In this document: positions 7,009 to 15,542 of the stretch, piece after piece
Position numbering within the stretch: the first letter of the stretch is position 1
Layout of the letters: each line of letters opens with the position of its first letter
Assembly (NCBI GenBank): GCA_035551995.1
Contig: DASZME010000048.1
Location: 1 to 64,000 of the forward strand
Source of the DNA: RYN-428 sp035551995
Lineage (GTDB): Bacteria; Planctomycetota; Phycisphaerae; Tepidisphaerales; Tepidisphaeraceae
Direction of reading: 5' to 3'
Length of the DNA: 64,000 nt
Program-made: the position numbers and the translations under genes
The notes under the pieces: model-generated
What the model was told of the DNA's origin: nothing
The model's input: the letters and a program-made list of their open reading frames with translations, nothing else
The model's database searches: none

Positions 7009-8190
7009 CTACTCTTCCCGCGGCGTTTGTTTGCGCTCCCAGTTTAAGCGTTCCCTCCAAACGTACTCGTCCTGTCCCGGCTTGAACGAGAAACAGAGGG
7101 GAACCAGGTTGCCGTAACTCTTATGCCGACTCCGATTCGTGCATGGCGTGTCGCTTCCAATATCGTGTGCCGCCAGTTCGTTTGAGTGGGTGCGGTCCCA
7201 ATCGATACGCCGATCCCGGTACGTCGCCACGCCGAAGGCGGTGCAAATCAGGTTGGAGCAGATCCGAATGACGCCGTCCGGGTGCACCATAACGCGCTCG
7301 CCAAGCTTGACCGGGCAATAACCATAGTAAGCGGGGTTCTTCGCGAACTCGGATTTCTCAACAAAACATTGTGGGAGGCGAACTGAGATACCGAATTCGG
7401 ATTGGTCCACTTTTGTTCGCAATTCTCGATATACAGGAACCCAGTCTTCGGGCTTGGGGGCAAAATTGCCCGTCCAAGTGTCCATGGGGATGCCGACCTT
7501 GAACAGGTCGTGAAAGTTGATTTGTCCCACGCCGATCTCCTCCGCAAAGCGGATCATCCGCTCCAGAAGTAGCGTGCCGGATTGGTCACGATCCAAGAGA
7601 ATCTTCTGAACGCAGCAAGTAATGGAGGTTCGATATCCAAGCGAATGCGCGAGCCGGATGCTCGCCATCGCGCGGTCGAATGTTCCGGCACCACGTAGGG
7701 GATCGTTGGTCTCCGGTGAGAAGCCGTCGAGACTGAACGCCAATTCGTCTATGTCTTTGAATTGTGGTTCGGGAAGGAAACGGGACGTCACCTGCCCATT
7801 GGTGTCTAGCCGAATGTAATCGTAACCGATCTTCGCCGTGCCCTCGATCAGGTCCAGCAGCGGTTGGCCGTTCATCCTGTGCCCATATACGGTCGGTTCC
7901 CCCCCGAGGAATGTAACCTTTCCGGCACCGAGGGAATGAAACGTGCGGAGCAGCGCTAAGGCGTCATCGAGTTGAATCTCTTCGTTGATAAAATGAGTGA
8001 TGCTTGGCTTGTAGATGCACTGCTCACACTCAAGATTGCAGCGGTTCGTGATGTACATGAACACTTGATGCAGGTTCTTGAAATGAGCTGCGAATTCTGC
8101 GTCCACTCGGTAAGGGCTGCTTTCAACAGGCGGGGTCGGATTCGGCGGCACGGATGTGGGGGAGAACGCAGGAAGTACTCGCAGATGCAT
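7009..8190 (-). CDS. Radical SAM protein with SPASM-like C-terminus
   Basis: First gene of the operon, 393 residues. The 4Fe-4S/SAM motif is C51-NLE-C55-EQ-C58, preceded by FMYITNR, and the SAM-binding GGEPT is at 96-100, followed by DTNGQ and FSLDG strands of the partial TIM barrel. The C-terminal third carries further cysteines at 275, 292, 311, 316, 350 and 366, with MVHPDGVIRICSNLIC in the usual SPASM/twitch pattern for auxiliary clusters. Family members perform radical chemistry on peptides, proteins or small molecules. No RiPP precursor-like frame was seen nearby, so a nucleotide or protein substrate is as likely. The C-terminal tail is rich in Arg/Trp. The ATG has only a weak AGGT-type site. 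Confidence 0.88.
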   Translation of the reverse strand: MHLRVLPAFSPTSVPPNPTPPVESSPYRVDAEFAAHFKNLHQVFMYITNRCNLECEQCIYKPSITHFINEEIQLDDALALLRTFHSLGAGKVTFLGGEPTVYGHRMNGQPLLDLIEGTAKIGYDYIRLDTNGQVTSRFLPEPQFKDIDELAFSLDGFSPETNDPLRGAGTFDRAMASIRLAHSLGYRTSITCCVQKILLDRDQSGTLLLERMIRFAEEIGVGQINFHDLFKVGIPMDTWTGNFAPKPEDWVPVYRELRTKVDQSEFGISVRLPQCFVEKSEFAKNPAYYGYCPVKLGERVMVHPDGVIRICSNLICTAFGVATYRDRRIDWDRTHSNELAAHDIGSDTPCTNRSRHKSYGNLVPLCFSFKPGQDEYVWRERLNWERKQTPREE

Positions 8191-8301
8191 TTCATTTTAC
8201 CTGTTGCAAAGGTTTATTGGTACATCATCGATTGTCGAGAGCTAACCGCAACGGGAGCCGCCTTGTTACGGGAGGGCCTGGTGTTCTCTCAATTCTGGTG
8301 A

Positions 8302-8565
8302 TTCCGACAACCTTGTCACTGCCGGTCGCCAACGGTTGCGCACGAATCACCGAGCACAATAGCTGGTGCAACACAATACGCGGACGGGGTCAAGAAAGCC
8401 ATGCACGGGTAGGCGACCGCACAGGCTAATGGCCCGCCGCTGGCGACCTTCTGCAAGCGCGTGGCCGACTTCCTCGCAATCGGTCGTATGGCCGGTCGTT
8501 GCCGAGCCGACGTGGAGAAGGCGTTGATTGCCGCCTTCGCCCATGAAATCCTCAATCGCGATTAA
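8302..8565 (+). pseudogene. Possible gene remnant, frame interrupted by a TAG
   Basis: A plus-strand frame stays open apart from one TAG at 8410-8412 and ends at a TAA. The second half has gene-like composition (PPLATFCKRVADFLAIGR, then DVEKALIAAFAHEIL) but no start codon after the TAG. I do not recognise it. It sits between the operon and the right direct repeat, where relics of an older insertion would be expected. The rest of 8191-8621 shows nothing I can name. Confidence 0.2.
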
Positions 8566-8621
8566 TCTTTTTGTCGATGGTTGGCAGATTTCTTAACGAA
8601 GTAGTGCGAGTCGACGCACCG

Positions 8622-8711
8622 GCTATGTATTGAAGGCAGAGTTCAAATCCCGGTCCCTGCCATGCGTAAATCGTTATTTTTCGATGAAGATTTGCTTTGT
8701 GATTGAACTGC
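8622..8711 (+). repeat. Right copy of ~90-bp imperfect direct repeat, tRNA-3'-end-like
   Basis: Partner of 2636-2724. It begins GCTATGTATTGAAGGCAGAG and ends GATTGAACTGC. The core AGTTCAAATCCCGG followed by TCCCTGCCA looks like a tRNA T-loop and acceptor end, yet the five bases on each side of the loop do not pair, so this is not a working tRNA gene. It lies 79 bases from a real tRNA-Ala gene on the opposite strand. Confidence 0.5.
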
Positions 8712-8789
8712 TGCGGAATGCCATAAGTCATTAATACCGCACCCGATATGGTGACGCTAGGTGGTATGCGCCGTTTTCGCGGCGTTGAA

Positions 8790-8860
8790 TGGAGCCACGG
8801 GGATTCGAACCCCGAATTCAACCATGCCATGGTCGCGTGATCCCATTTCACTATGGCCCC
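8790..8860 (-). tRNA. tRNA-Ala (anticodon GGC)
   Basis: The minus strand folds into a full cloverleaf of 71 bases. Acceptor GGGGCCA pairs with TGGCTCC (one G-U), the D stem is GTGA/TCAC, the anticodon stem CGACC/GGTTG closes the loop ATGGCAT with anticodon GGC, and the T stem CGGGG/CCCCG closes TTCGAAT. The discriminator is A and the 3' CCA is not encoded. GGC reads GCC/GCU alanine codons. It separates the accessory block from the housekeeping genes, a typical place for an integration target. Confidence 0.92.
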
Positions 8861-9005
8861 GGGATCGACAAATTACCTCGCCAAGTTGCGACGAGGGATA
8901 CGACTTTATCTGACGCGACCGACAAGTCAAGGGACATGGGCGAACATGGGCGGTCCTGCCACAATGCGGCGACAATGCGACAATGCCGCCACATGCGGAC
9001 AGATC

Positions 9006-9034
9006 TTGAACCGGTTGGCGATTGTGTATATGAT
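9006..9034 (+). promoter_or_regulatory. Predicted sigma70-type promoter of cimA leader
   Basis: TTGAAC, a 17-base spacer and TATGAT: four of six and five of six matches to the -35 and -10 consensus with optimal spacing. Transcription would start near 9041, giving a leader of about 135 bases before the cimA ATG. Confidence 0.5.
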
Positions 9035-9131
9035 GGCCCGCGATGTCGCCCGATCCAATCATCGTTCCGCCGACCATTATAATCCCACGACATCGCGGGT
9101 AGGGCTGATCGTTCGTATTCTGAAACCTTTC

Positions 9132-9166
9132 AAGCCCTGCCAACCCCGGCGGGGCTTTTCTTTTTT
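9132..9166 (+). terminator. Intrinsic terminator inside cimA leader (possible attenuator)
   Basis: AAGCCCTGCC pairs with GGCGGGGCTT (10 bp, one G-U) around a six-base loop AACCCC, followed directly by TTCTTTTTT. It ends only nine bases before the cimA ATG. An upstream AGGGCT at 9101-9106 can pair with the left arm (AGCCCT) and would break the terminator, so mutually exclusive antiterminator and terminator folds are possible. Confidence 0.6.
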
Positions 9167-9175
9167 GGCGCCAAC

Positions 9176-10771
9176 ATGAACGAAACACGACGCATCGAAA
9201 TATACGATACCACCCTCCGCGACGGAACCCAGGGTGAAGGATTCAACCTCTCGCTTCAAGACAAACTGTCGATCGCCGGCAAGCTCGACGATCTCGGCGT
9301 GGACTATATCGAAGGCGGCTTTCCGCTTTCTAATCCCAAGGATGCGGCCTTCTTTCAGGAAGTGAAAGGGTTGAATCTCCGCCACGCCAAGGTATCGGCG
9401 TTCGGCATGACGCGCCGCCGCGGCGTAAAGGCCGAGGAGGATCCCGGCATGAAGGCGCTGCTCGAAGCAGGTACGCCGGTGGTGACGCTGGTCGGCAAGA
9501 CCAGCGATTACCAGGCGAAAATGGTGCTGAACGTGACGCCGGAAGAAAACGTGCAGATGATCGCCGATTCGATCCGCCTTATAAAATCCGCCGGCCGGCA
9601 GGTGATTTATGACGCCGAGCATTTTTTTGACACATTTCGCTCGAACCGCGATTACGCGCTTCGCACGCTGCTCGCGGCGGTAGAAGCCGGCGCTTCGGTG
9701 CTGGCGCTGTGCGATACCAACGGCGGGGCAATGCCCGAGCAGATCGAGGAAGCGGTGGCGGCCGTGCGAGCGCGAACCGATTGCCGGGTGGGCATTCATA
9801 CGCATAACGATTCGGGGCTTGCCGTCGCCAACGCCCTGGCCGCCATTCGCGCCGGGGCCGCGCACGCCCAGGGCACTATCAACGGCGTCGGCGAGCGGTG
9901 CGGGAACATGGATCTCATCCCGCTCGTCGCCAACCTTCAACTGAAATACGGATTGGACTGCCTTCTTCCCGGCAGATTGCAGCATGTGACCGAAGCCTCC
10001 CGTTTTGTTTATGAAATCGCCAATCTGAACCTTGTTTCCGGTCAACCTTATGTCGGGTCCAGCGCCTTTGCCCACAAGGGCGGAATGCACGTTCATGCCG
10101 TGCAAAAAGACGTCAGCACCTACGAGCACGTGAAACCCGAATCGATCGGCAACACGCGAAAAATCCTCGTCAGCGAGATGTCCGGCGCCAGCAACATCGC
10201 CGCCAAGGCGGGCAAGAAATTCGACATCGAATCCGACAAGGCCACGCTGAGAAAAGTGCTGGAAAAAGTGCAGGAACTGGAAAACGCCGGCTATCAGTTC
10301 GAGTCGGCCGAGGCAAGTTTCGAACTACTGCTGCGCAAGGAGATCGGCCGGTATCGGCGGTTCTTCGAGCTGCATCATTACCGCGTGTCGGTCTTGAAGA
10401 TGAACACCACCCAGCCCGTTTCCGAGGCGACGATCAAGGTGCAGATCGGCGGGATTGCCGAGCACACGGTCGCCGAGGGGGATGGCCCGGTCAACGCGCT
10501 GGACGGCGCCCTCCGGCGCGCGCTGCGCCCGCATTTTGGCGCCATCGATCGCGTGCATCTGATCGATTACAAAGTACGCGTGATCAATTCCAAGGACGAA
10601 ACCGCCGCCAGCGTGCGCGTGGTGATCGAATGCCGCCGGGAGCGCGTCGACGGAACAAAGGAAATCTTCGGCGCCATCGGCGTCAGCCCCAATATCATCG
10701 ACGCGAGCTGGCAAGCCCTGGTCGACGCCTACGAATATCATCTCATCCACGAAGAAGAGGCGGATGGATAG
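9176..10771 (+). CDS. cimA: (R)-citramalate synthase / 2-isopropylmalate synthase-like
   Basis: 531 residues, the size of the TIGR00977 citramalate synthases. The N-terminal TIM barrel starts YDTTLRDGTQGEGF (metal and substrate residues of the DRE-TIM family), continues GGFPLSNPKD, and carries HTHNDSGLAVAN for the metal-binding histidines and NGVGERCGN. KGGMHVHAV and the C-terminal regulatory alpha/beta domain (about 400-520, containing IKVQIGG.AEHTVAEGDGPV) follow. The enzyme condenses pyruvate and acetyl-CoA to citramalate, the first step of threonine-independent isoleucine synthesis, in the cytoplasm. There is no Shine-Dalgarno site; a terminator hairpin lies immediately upstream, hinting at control by transcription attenuation. 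LeuA2-type isopropylmalate synthase is the main alternative. Confidence 0.9.
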   Translation: MNETRRIEIYDTTLRDGTQGEGFNLSLQDKLSIAGKLDDLGVDYIEGGFPLSNPKDAAFFQEVKGLNLRHAKVSAFGMTRRRGVKAEEDPGMKALLEAGTPVVTLVGKTSDYQAKMVLNVTPEENVQMIADSIRLIKSAGRQVIYDAEHFFDTFRSNRDYALRTLLAAVEAGASVLALCDTNGGAMPEQIEEAVAAVRARTDCRVGIHTHNDSGLAVANALAAIRAGAAHAQGTINGVGERCGNMDLIPLVANLQLKYGLDCLLPGRLQHVTEASRFVYEIANLNLVSGQPYVGSSAFAHKGGMHVHAVQKDVSTYEHVKPESIGNTRKILVSEMSGASNIAAKAGKKFDIESDKATLRKVLEKVQELENAGYQFESAEASFELLLRKEIGRYRRFFELHHYRVSVLKMNTTQPVSEATIKVQIGGIAEHTVAEGDGPVNALDGALRRALRPHFGAIDRVHLIDYKVRVINSKDETAASVRVVIECRRERVDGTKEIFGAIGVSPNIIDASWQALVDAYEYHLIHEEEADG

Positions 10772-10828
10772 GCGCGGCCAGCGGCGCCCGCCGGGTTGGA
10801 GTCGCGACGGAACAGGCGTTTGTCCGCG

Positions 10829-11674
10829 TTATGAAACGCGCAGCTTGAATTGGTGAATATTGCATTCGCCGCTTCGGAAAAAAGTGGCGCAGTCGGTCAG
10901 GTATTTGATGTAGTTTCGATATATTTTTTCACCCGCGATCTCCACGGCGCGAGGCTGATTCGCTTTCAAATTGTCCGCCCAGCAGTCCAGTGTTCGCGCG
11001 TAATGCAGGCGCAGGCTCTCGACGTGAACCGGCTCAAACCCGCCGTTGCGGGCAAACTCGACGACATGTTCCGGCGACGGCGGGCGATACGAGCCGGGGA
11101 AAATTTTTACCGAAATGAAATGGGCGAATCGGCCAAACGCGAACGACATGTTCGGCTTGCCCATCGTGATCGTATGAAGAAGCATCACGCCGTCGTCGGG
11201 AAGAATCGCCCGGCATTTTTCGAAAAACGCCGCGTGCTTGGCGTCGCCGAAGTGTTCGAAGGCGCCGATCGATATGATCCGGTCCGCCTTCTCGTCAAAC
11301 GTCTCCCAACCCTGCAGGCGAAAATCCACGCCGCACTTCCCCGCGGCCAGCTTCCGGCAATACTCATGCTGGTTTTTGCTCAACGTGAGTCCCACGACGT
11401 TCACGTCATGATGCGCGTGCGCCCGCAGCGCCGTCCCGCCCCAGCCGCACCCGATATCCAGAAGACGATGCCCCGGCTTCAACTCGCACTTGGCGAGCGA
11501 TAATTCCATCTTGGCGATCTGGGCGTCGGCGAGCGACATATGCGGCCCGTCGAATTTCGCGCACGAATACGTCATCGACGTATCGAGAAAAAGCGAAAAA
11601 AATTCGTCGCTTAAGTCATAGTGAGCCTGAATCATCGCGAACTCAGGCTCCAGCGGCCGCGTCTGTTCTGCCAT
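10829..11674 (-). CDS. Cyclopropane-fatty-acid synthase family methyltransferase
   Basis: 281 residues, matching the short CFA/mycolate-cyclopropane synthase branch rather than the ~380-residue E. coli Cfa. It shows HYDLSDEFFSLFLD (18-31), MTYSCAKF, the SAM-binding LLDIGCGWGG (70-79), GLTLSKNQ, and the IISIGAFEHFG segment holding the catalytic glutamate region. These enzymes transfer a methylene or methyl from SAM to unsaturated acyl chains of membrane phospholipids. A GGGAGA stretch precedes the ATG. It converges with cimA and is divergent from the FtsW/RodA gene, so it is probably a single-gene unit. Confidence 0.88.
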   Translation of the reverse strand: MAEQTRPLEPEFAMIQAHYDLSDEFFSLFLDTSMTYSCAKFDGPHMSLADAQIAKMELSLAKCELKPGHRLLDIGCGWGGTALRAHAHHDVNVVGLTLSKNQHEYCRKLAAGKCGVDFRLQGWETFDEKADRIISIGAFEHFGDAKHAAFFEKCRAILPDDGVMLLHTITMGKPNMSFAFGRFAHFISVKIFPGSYRPPSPEHVVEFARNGGFEPVHVESLRLHYARTLDCWADNLKANQPRAVEIAGEKIYRNYIKYLTDCATFFRSGECNIHQFKLRVS

Positions 11675-11879
11675 TGCAATCTCCCAAGGAATTCAAGATG
11701 GATCATCAAGTGTCCTAATCGCAAAACTGTACTCGCTTTGATTCCTTACGCCACCCCAATCCTGCTCTTTGGCGTGTTTTCCGCGGGATTCGGCACGCCG
11801 CCGGCTCCGGTTCGGCGGGTCGCTTTACACGGGGTTTCAAACATTGATACTTGCAGCCCCGTATCGCCCCAAAGCCCTC

Positions 11880-13076
11880 ATGAACGTGTCGCTAAAGAAT
11901 GTCTGGCAGCGCTTGGCCATCGCCACCAATTGGCCGGTGTTGCTGGCGGTTGCCGTGCTGTCAATCCTGGGGATCACCAGCATATGGGCCGCGTCACGGC
12001 CGGACGGGATCAAGCAGTGTATTTTCCTGGCGGTCGCGATTGGGTGCCTGGGATTATTTCAAGCGGTCAATTATCAAAAAATAGGCCGCCTCGCATGGGC
12101 GTTTTATTTATTGAGCCTTCTGCTGGTTTTTTACACGGTGCTGGGAAACTTCGCCGAAGCTCACCATCACGCGCTGCCCGGCGTGCATACCACGCACGGG
12201 GTTTGCGCCTGGATCAACTTCGGCCCGATCAGCCTTGAACCCGCCGAATTGATGAAGATCGCATTCGTGCTGGTGCTGGCTCGATACCTGCGCTATCGAA
12301 ACAACTATCGGACGTTGCGCGGTCTGGTGGCGCCGTTCGCGCTGGCGCTGACGCCGCTGATTCTGATCCTCAAGCAGCCGGATTTGGGGATGGCGATGCT
12401 GTTCCTGCCGGTGCTTTTTTCGATGTTGTTCGTGGCGGGGGCGAAGATCAAGCACTTGGTAATGATCGTCTTTTCGGGTTTGCTGCTGGCGCCGGTGGTC
12501 TGGTTCAGCGGATCAAAGCAGGTTCCGGTGCTTCGGCATTTTCCGGCGATTATCAAGCCGTATCAGCGCGAGCGGATGCAGGCGTTTCTGGACGCGGACA
12601 ATCCCGCCGAGCGGCAGCGAAAAGCCTACCAGACCTATCGCGCGATGGTGGCGTTCGCCTCCGGCTCCCTTGCCGGCAAAGGCCACGGCAAAATCCCCAT
12701 CGGCCAATCCGTTCCCGAGGCCCACAACGACATGATCTTCGCGCTGATCGGCGAACAGTTCGGCTTCGTCGGCGCTCTGACCATGTTGCTGGCGTACCTG
12801 ATATTGTTCACCGCAGGCGCCACGATCGCTTCCAACACGCGCGAGCCGTTCGGCAGACTGATCGCCGTCGGCATTGTCGCGACACTTGCCTGTCAGAGTT
12901 TCATCAACATTTCCGTCTGCACCGGCCTGATGCCCGTGACCGGCATCACCCTCCCCTTCGTCAGCTACGGCGGCAGCAGCATGGTCGCCAGTTTCATGGC
13001 CGCGGGGCTGCTGCTCAACGTCGGTCAAAATCGGCCGTTGGTGATGGCAAGGGAATCGTTTGAATTTAATGCCTGA
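11880..13076 (+). CDS. FtsW/RodA/SpoVE family SEDS protein
   Basis: 398 residues from the ATG at MNVSLKNVW; a longer upstream frame has no family match. About ten hydrophobic helices are visible, with the SEDS features WINFGPISLEPAELMKIAF, KQPDLGMAMLFLPV, EAHNDMIFALIGEQFGFVG and the C-terminal GLMPVTGITLPFVSYGGSS. SEDS proteins polymerise glycan strands from lipid II in the inner membrane. RodA versus FtsW cannot be decided from sequence alone; the W-I-N-F-G...L-E-P-A-E region fits RodA. Planctomycetes lack FtsZ, so a RodA-like elongation role, or a division role without FtsZ, would be the options. No transpeptidase gene lies next to it. Confidence 0.88.
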   Translation: MNVSLKNVWQRLAIATNWPVLLAVAVLSILGITSIWAASRPDGIKQCIFLAVAIGCLGLFQAVNYQKIGRLAWAFYLLSLLLVFYTVLGNFAEAHHHALPGVHTTHGVCAWINFGPISLEPAELMKIAFVLVLARYLRYRNNYRTLRGLVAPFALALTPLILILKQPDLGMAMLFLPVLFSMLFVAGAKIKHLVMIVFSGLLLAPVVWFSGSKQVPVLRHFPAIIKPYQRERMQAFLDADNPAERQRKAYQTYRAMVAFASGSLAGKGHGKIPIGQSVPEAHNDMIFALIGEQFGFVGALTMLLAYLILFTAGATIASNTREPFGRLIAVGIVATLACQSFINISVCTGLMPVTGITLPFVSYGGSSMVASFMAAGLLLNVGQNRPLVMARESFEFNA

Positions 13077-13144
13077 AATCGGTCGCCGGGCGGTTCCCGC
13101 GCCCTTTGAATTTTCGGACGCGTAAAATCGCCATGAAAAAGAGT

Positions 13145-14443
13145 CTAAACAAGGGGTTCAGCGACGAGGCTCGACGCCTCGATTTCTTCAACCTTTCCCG
13201 GCGTGTCCTTCCACAGCAACAGGAACAACGCCAGGCACGCCACGGCGCCGATCGCCGGCGCCATCCAGACTTTTGACCATTGCGTCGCGGCGCCAACGGT
13301 AAAGTAATCGACCACTTGCCCCGACACCAGGTTTCCGATCCACATTCCAACGCCATAGGTGAGGAAGCTGAACAGCGCCTGGGCCGATCCGCGTATCGCG
13401 GATGGCGCCTTGTTGTCGGTGTAGATAAAACCGGCGGCGAGGAAAAAATCGAAACAGACGCCATGCAGCGCGACGGCAAGAATGATCAGGAGATAGGGGT
13501 GGCCGATGCTGAAAAACAGGTAGCGCACCGCCCATGCGGCCATTCCCAGCGAGAGCACGCCCTTCATGCCAAAACGCTTAAGGGCGAAGGGAAGCAGCAG
13601 CATGAATCCGATTTCCGAGCCCTGGCCGATGGTCATCACGGCGGCGATGTCTTTCACGCCGACCGAATCCAGGAACGTGCCGGCAAACGTGTAGTAAAAC
13701 GCCAGCGCGATCGTGATGACGAAGCTGATGGCGAAAAAGATGCCGAAGCTGGGATTCAGCAGAAGTTTGAAGGCGCGCAAAAACGGAAGCGAGCCGGCCG
13801 TTTTTCCCGAGGGGGGCGTATGCGGAAGGGCCAGGCTGAAAAGACCCAGCCCCGCCGACAGCACAGCGGCCATCAGCAGGGGGCGGTTGGTCGATTGCGA
13901 GTGTGCCGGCAAAAGAAAACTGACGCCCAATCCCGCGGCGATCCATCCAATCGTACCCAAAACCCGCAAGCTCGGGAAATCGCGCGTGGCGTCCGGAATA
14001 TGGGAAAATGCCAGTGAATTGGAAATGGAAAGCGTCGGATTGTAGACAAGCGCGTACGCCAGCGATATCCACCAAAGGGTGTTGTAATCGTGCGTGACGG
14101 CCATCTTGTATAACAGGAAGGCCCCGGCGAGATGGAAGATCGCCATCAGGTATTCGCTGGATAAAACCCGATCGGCCAACTGTCCCGCCAGCATCATCGA
14201 CAGGATCGCGCCCAGCGCCATGGTTCCGTATAAGTTGCCGATTTGACCGCCGGTGAATCCAAGCCCGCCGTCGACCACCGCGGCTTTTAGATAGACGTTC
14301 CAGACTGTAAACCAGCTTCCCCACACCGCGAATTGCAGGAACATCATCACCGAAAGGCGAAGCCGAATGCCCACATCCAACGGCGGTTTTTCCCCGCCCG
14401 CTATCCCACCTTTATAATCAAGTTTCGCGATGCCTTCCGCCAT
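13145..14443 (-). CDS. Nucleoside permease of the NHS/MFS type
   Basis: 432 residues starting at MAEGIAKLDY, chosen because AGGAG lies seven bases upstream; a start seven codons earlier lacks such a site. Twelve hydrophobic helices are expected, beginning LRLSVMMFLQFAVWGSWFTV, then GNLYGTMALGAILSMMLAGQ, characteristic of the NupG/XapB nucleoside:H+ symporter family, and ending with a charged cytoplasmic tail (KDTPGKVEEIE). It would import nucleosides across the inner membrane. The gene is convergent with the SEDS gene and upstream of nothing in the same direction within 60 bases, so it is likely monocistronic. Confidence 0.82.
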   Translation of the reverse strand: MAEGIAKLDYKGGIAGGEKPPLDVGIRLRLSVMMFLQFAVWGSWFTVWNVYLKAAVVDGGLGFTGGQIGNLYGTMALGAILSMMLAGQLADRVLSSEYLMAIFHLAGAFLLYKMAVTHDYNTLWWISLAYALVYNPTLSISNSLAFSHIPDATRDFPSLRVLGTIGWIAAGLGVSFLLPAHSQSTNRPLLMAAVLSAGLGLFSLALPHTPPSGKTAGSLPFLRAFKLLLNPSFGIFFAISFVITIALAFYYTFAGTFLDSVGVKDIAAVMTIGQGSEIGFMLLLPFALKRFGMKGVLSLGMAAWAVRYLFFSIGHPYLLIILAVALHGVCFDFFLAAGFIYTDNKAPSAIRGSAQALFSFLTYGVGMWIGNLVSGQVVDYFTVGAATQWSKVWMAPAIGAVACLALFLLLWKDTPGKVEEIEASSLVAEPLV

Positions 14444-14529
14444 GGGAGAACTCCTCTTGAACAAGATTGCGGCATGTAAAAGTCGACGTAGAAGCTAACT
14501 GAAATGGCGAAAGTGTAAAGCGCGTCGCT

Positions 14530-15420
14530 TCATCCCGCATGCGCGTAATTCAGCGCGTTGCAGATTTGCACGGTCGCCTTGCTCTTGTTCAGCGTATAAA
14601 AGTGAAGTCCGTCCACGCCATTGGCCAAAAGATCCTGACATTGTTTGATCGCGTAATCGACTCCCGCCGCGTAAACCGCTTCCGGATCGCTTTCGAGGCT
14701 TTCCAGTCGCGTGAGAAGCGGATGCGGAATCTTGGCGCCGCACATCGAAATGAAACGCTTAATCTGGCCCACGTTGAGGATCGGCATGATGCCCGCCACG
14801 ATCGGCGCCTTGATTCCCATCGACCTGGCGGCGTCGCGGAATCGGTAGAAGTCGGCGTTATCGAAAAAGAGCTGCGTGATGACGAAGCATCCGCCGTTGT
14901 CCACTTTGCGTTTGAGATGTTCGAGATCGCGCGTGCGGTTGAGACATTGCGGATGCCCTTCGGGATACCCGGCGACGCCGATGCAGAACGGGCGCCGTTC
15001 GGCGATGTATCTGCACAACTGATCGGCGTACGCAAACCCCCCTTCGGTGGCCACAAACTGGCTCTGCCCGTTGGGCGGATCGCCGCGAAGGGCCAGCACG
15101 TTGCGGATGCCTTTGCTCCAAAGCTCGTCGAGAATGCCGCCGATTTCGTCGGCGGTGTGGCCGACGCAGGTGAGGTGGGCCATCGAGCGGATGCCGATCT
15201 CGTTTTGAATACGGCCTACCAGATCGACGGTCTTCTGGCGCGTGCTGCCGCCGGCGCCGTATGTCACGGAAACGTAGGTGGGGTGAATGGGGCGCAAATC
15301 GTCGATTGTTTGATAGAGCGACGCAAACCCCGCTTCGGTTTTTGGCGGGAAAAACTCGAAGGAGACAGCCGCCTTGCCAAGGCCGATAATTTCGTCAATC
15401 CGCATGCAATTTTCCATCAA
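14530..15420 (-). CDS. metF: 5,10-methylenetetrahydrofolate reductase
   Basis: 296 residues, the usual MetF length, as an FAD-binding TIM barrel. FEFFPPKTEAG (21-31) carries the catalytic Glu, and VSVTYGAGGSTR, LTCVGHT, NVLALRGDPP with the flavin-binding Asp, and FVITQLFFDN follow in order. It reduces methylene-THF to methyl-THF for methionine synthesis. An ATG five codons downstream (MRIDEI) is an equally good start. It is divergent from the DUF4058 gene. No S-box or other riboswitch is evident in the 120-base intergenic region. Confidence 0.94.
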   Translation of the reverse strand: MMENCMRIDEIIGLGKAAVSFEFFPPKTEAGFASLYQTIDDLRPIHPTYVSVTYGAGGSTRQKTVDLVGRIQNEIGIRSMAHLTCVGHTADEIGGILDELWSKGIRNVLALRGDPPNGQSQFVATEGGFAYADQLCRYIAERRPFCIGVAGYPEGHPQCLNRTRDLEHLKRKVDNGGCFVITQLFFDNADFYRFRDAARSMGIKAPIVAGIMPILNVGQIKRFISMCGAKIPHPLLTRLESLESDPEAVYAAGVDYAIKQCQDLLANGVDGLHFYTLNKSKATVQICNALNYAHAG

Positions 15421-15542
15421 GCCAATTTACAAGATCGCCGCATTATATGGGATATCGGTCAAGGCGTGTGAGAAGCGGAAAAATGCCTCCGCCGGCGGAA
15501 GATTCACGACATCCGGCGATCGGGTCGATACAATCGCTCAAG

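Noticed and set aside
7009..8190. Prokaryotic viperin
   Set aside because: The CxxxCxxC motif is generic and the protein has SPASM-like extra cysteines instead of the viperin C-terminal signature; no nucleotide-kinase partner with an intact active site.
8580..8664. Possible second tRNA gene ending AAATCCCGGTCCCTGCCA
   Set aside because: The T-stem bases do not pair and no full cloverleaf fits; kept only as a tRNA-like repeat.
9030..9179. Leader peptide rich in Val/Leu/Ile before cimA
   Set aside because: The only ATG codons in that frame lie within the -10 box, upstream of the predicted transcript start, and there is no RBS; kept only as a remark under the attenuator.
9077..10129. 350-codon minus-strand frame opposite cimA
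   Set aside because: It is His/Arg/Gly-rich with no family pattern, entirely inside a gene with strong motifs on the other strand; it is a GC-rich shadow.
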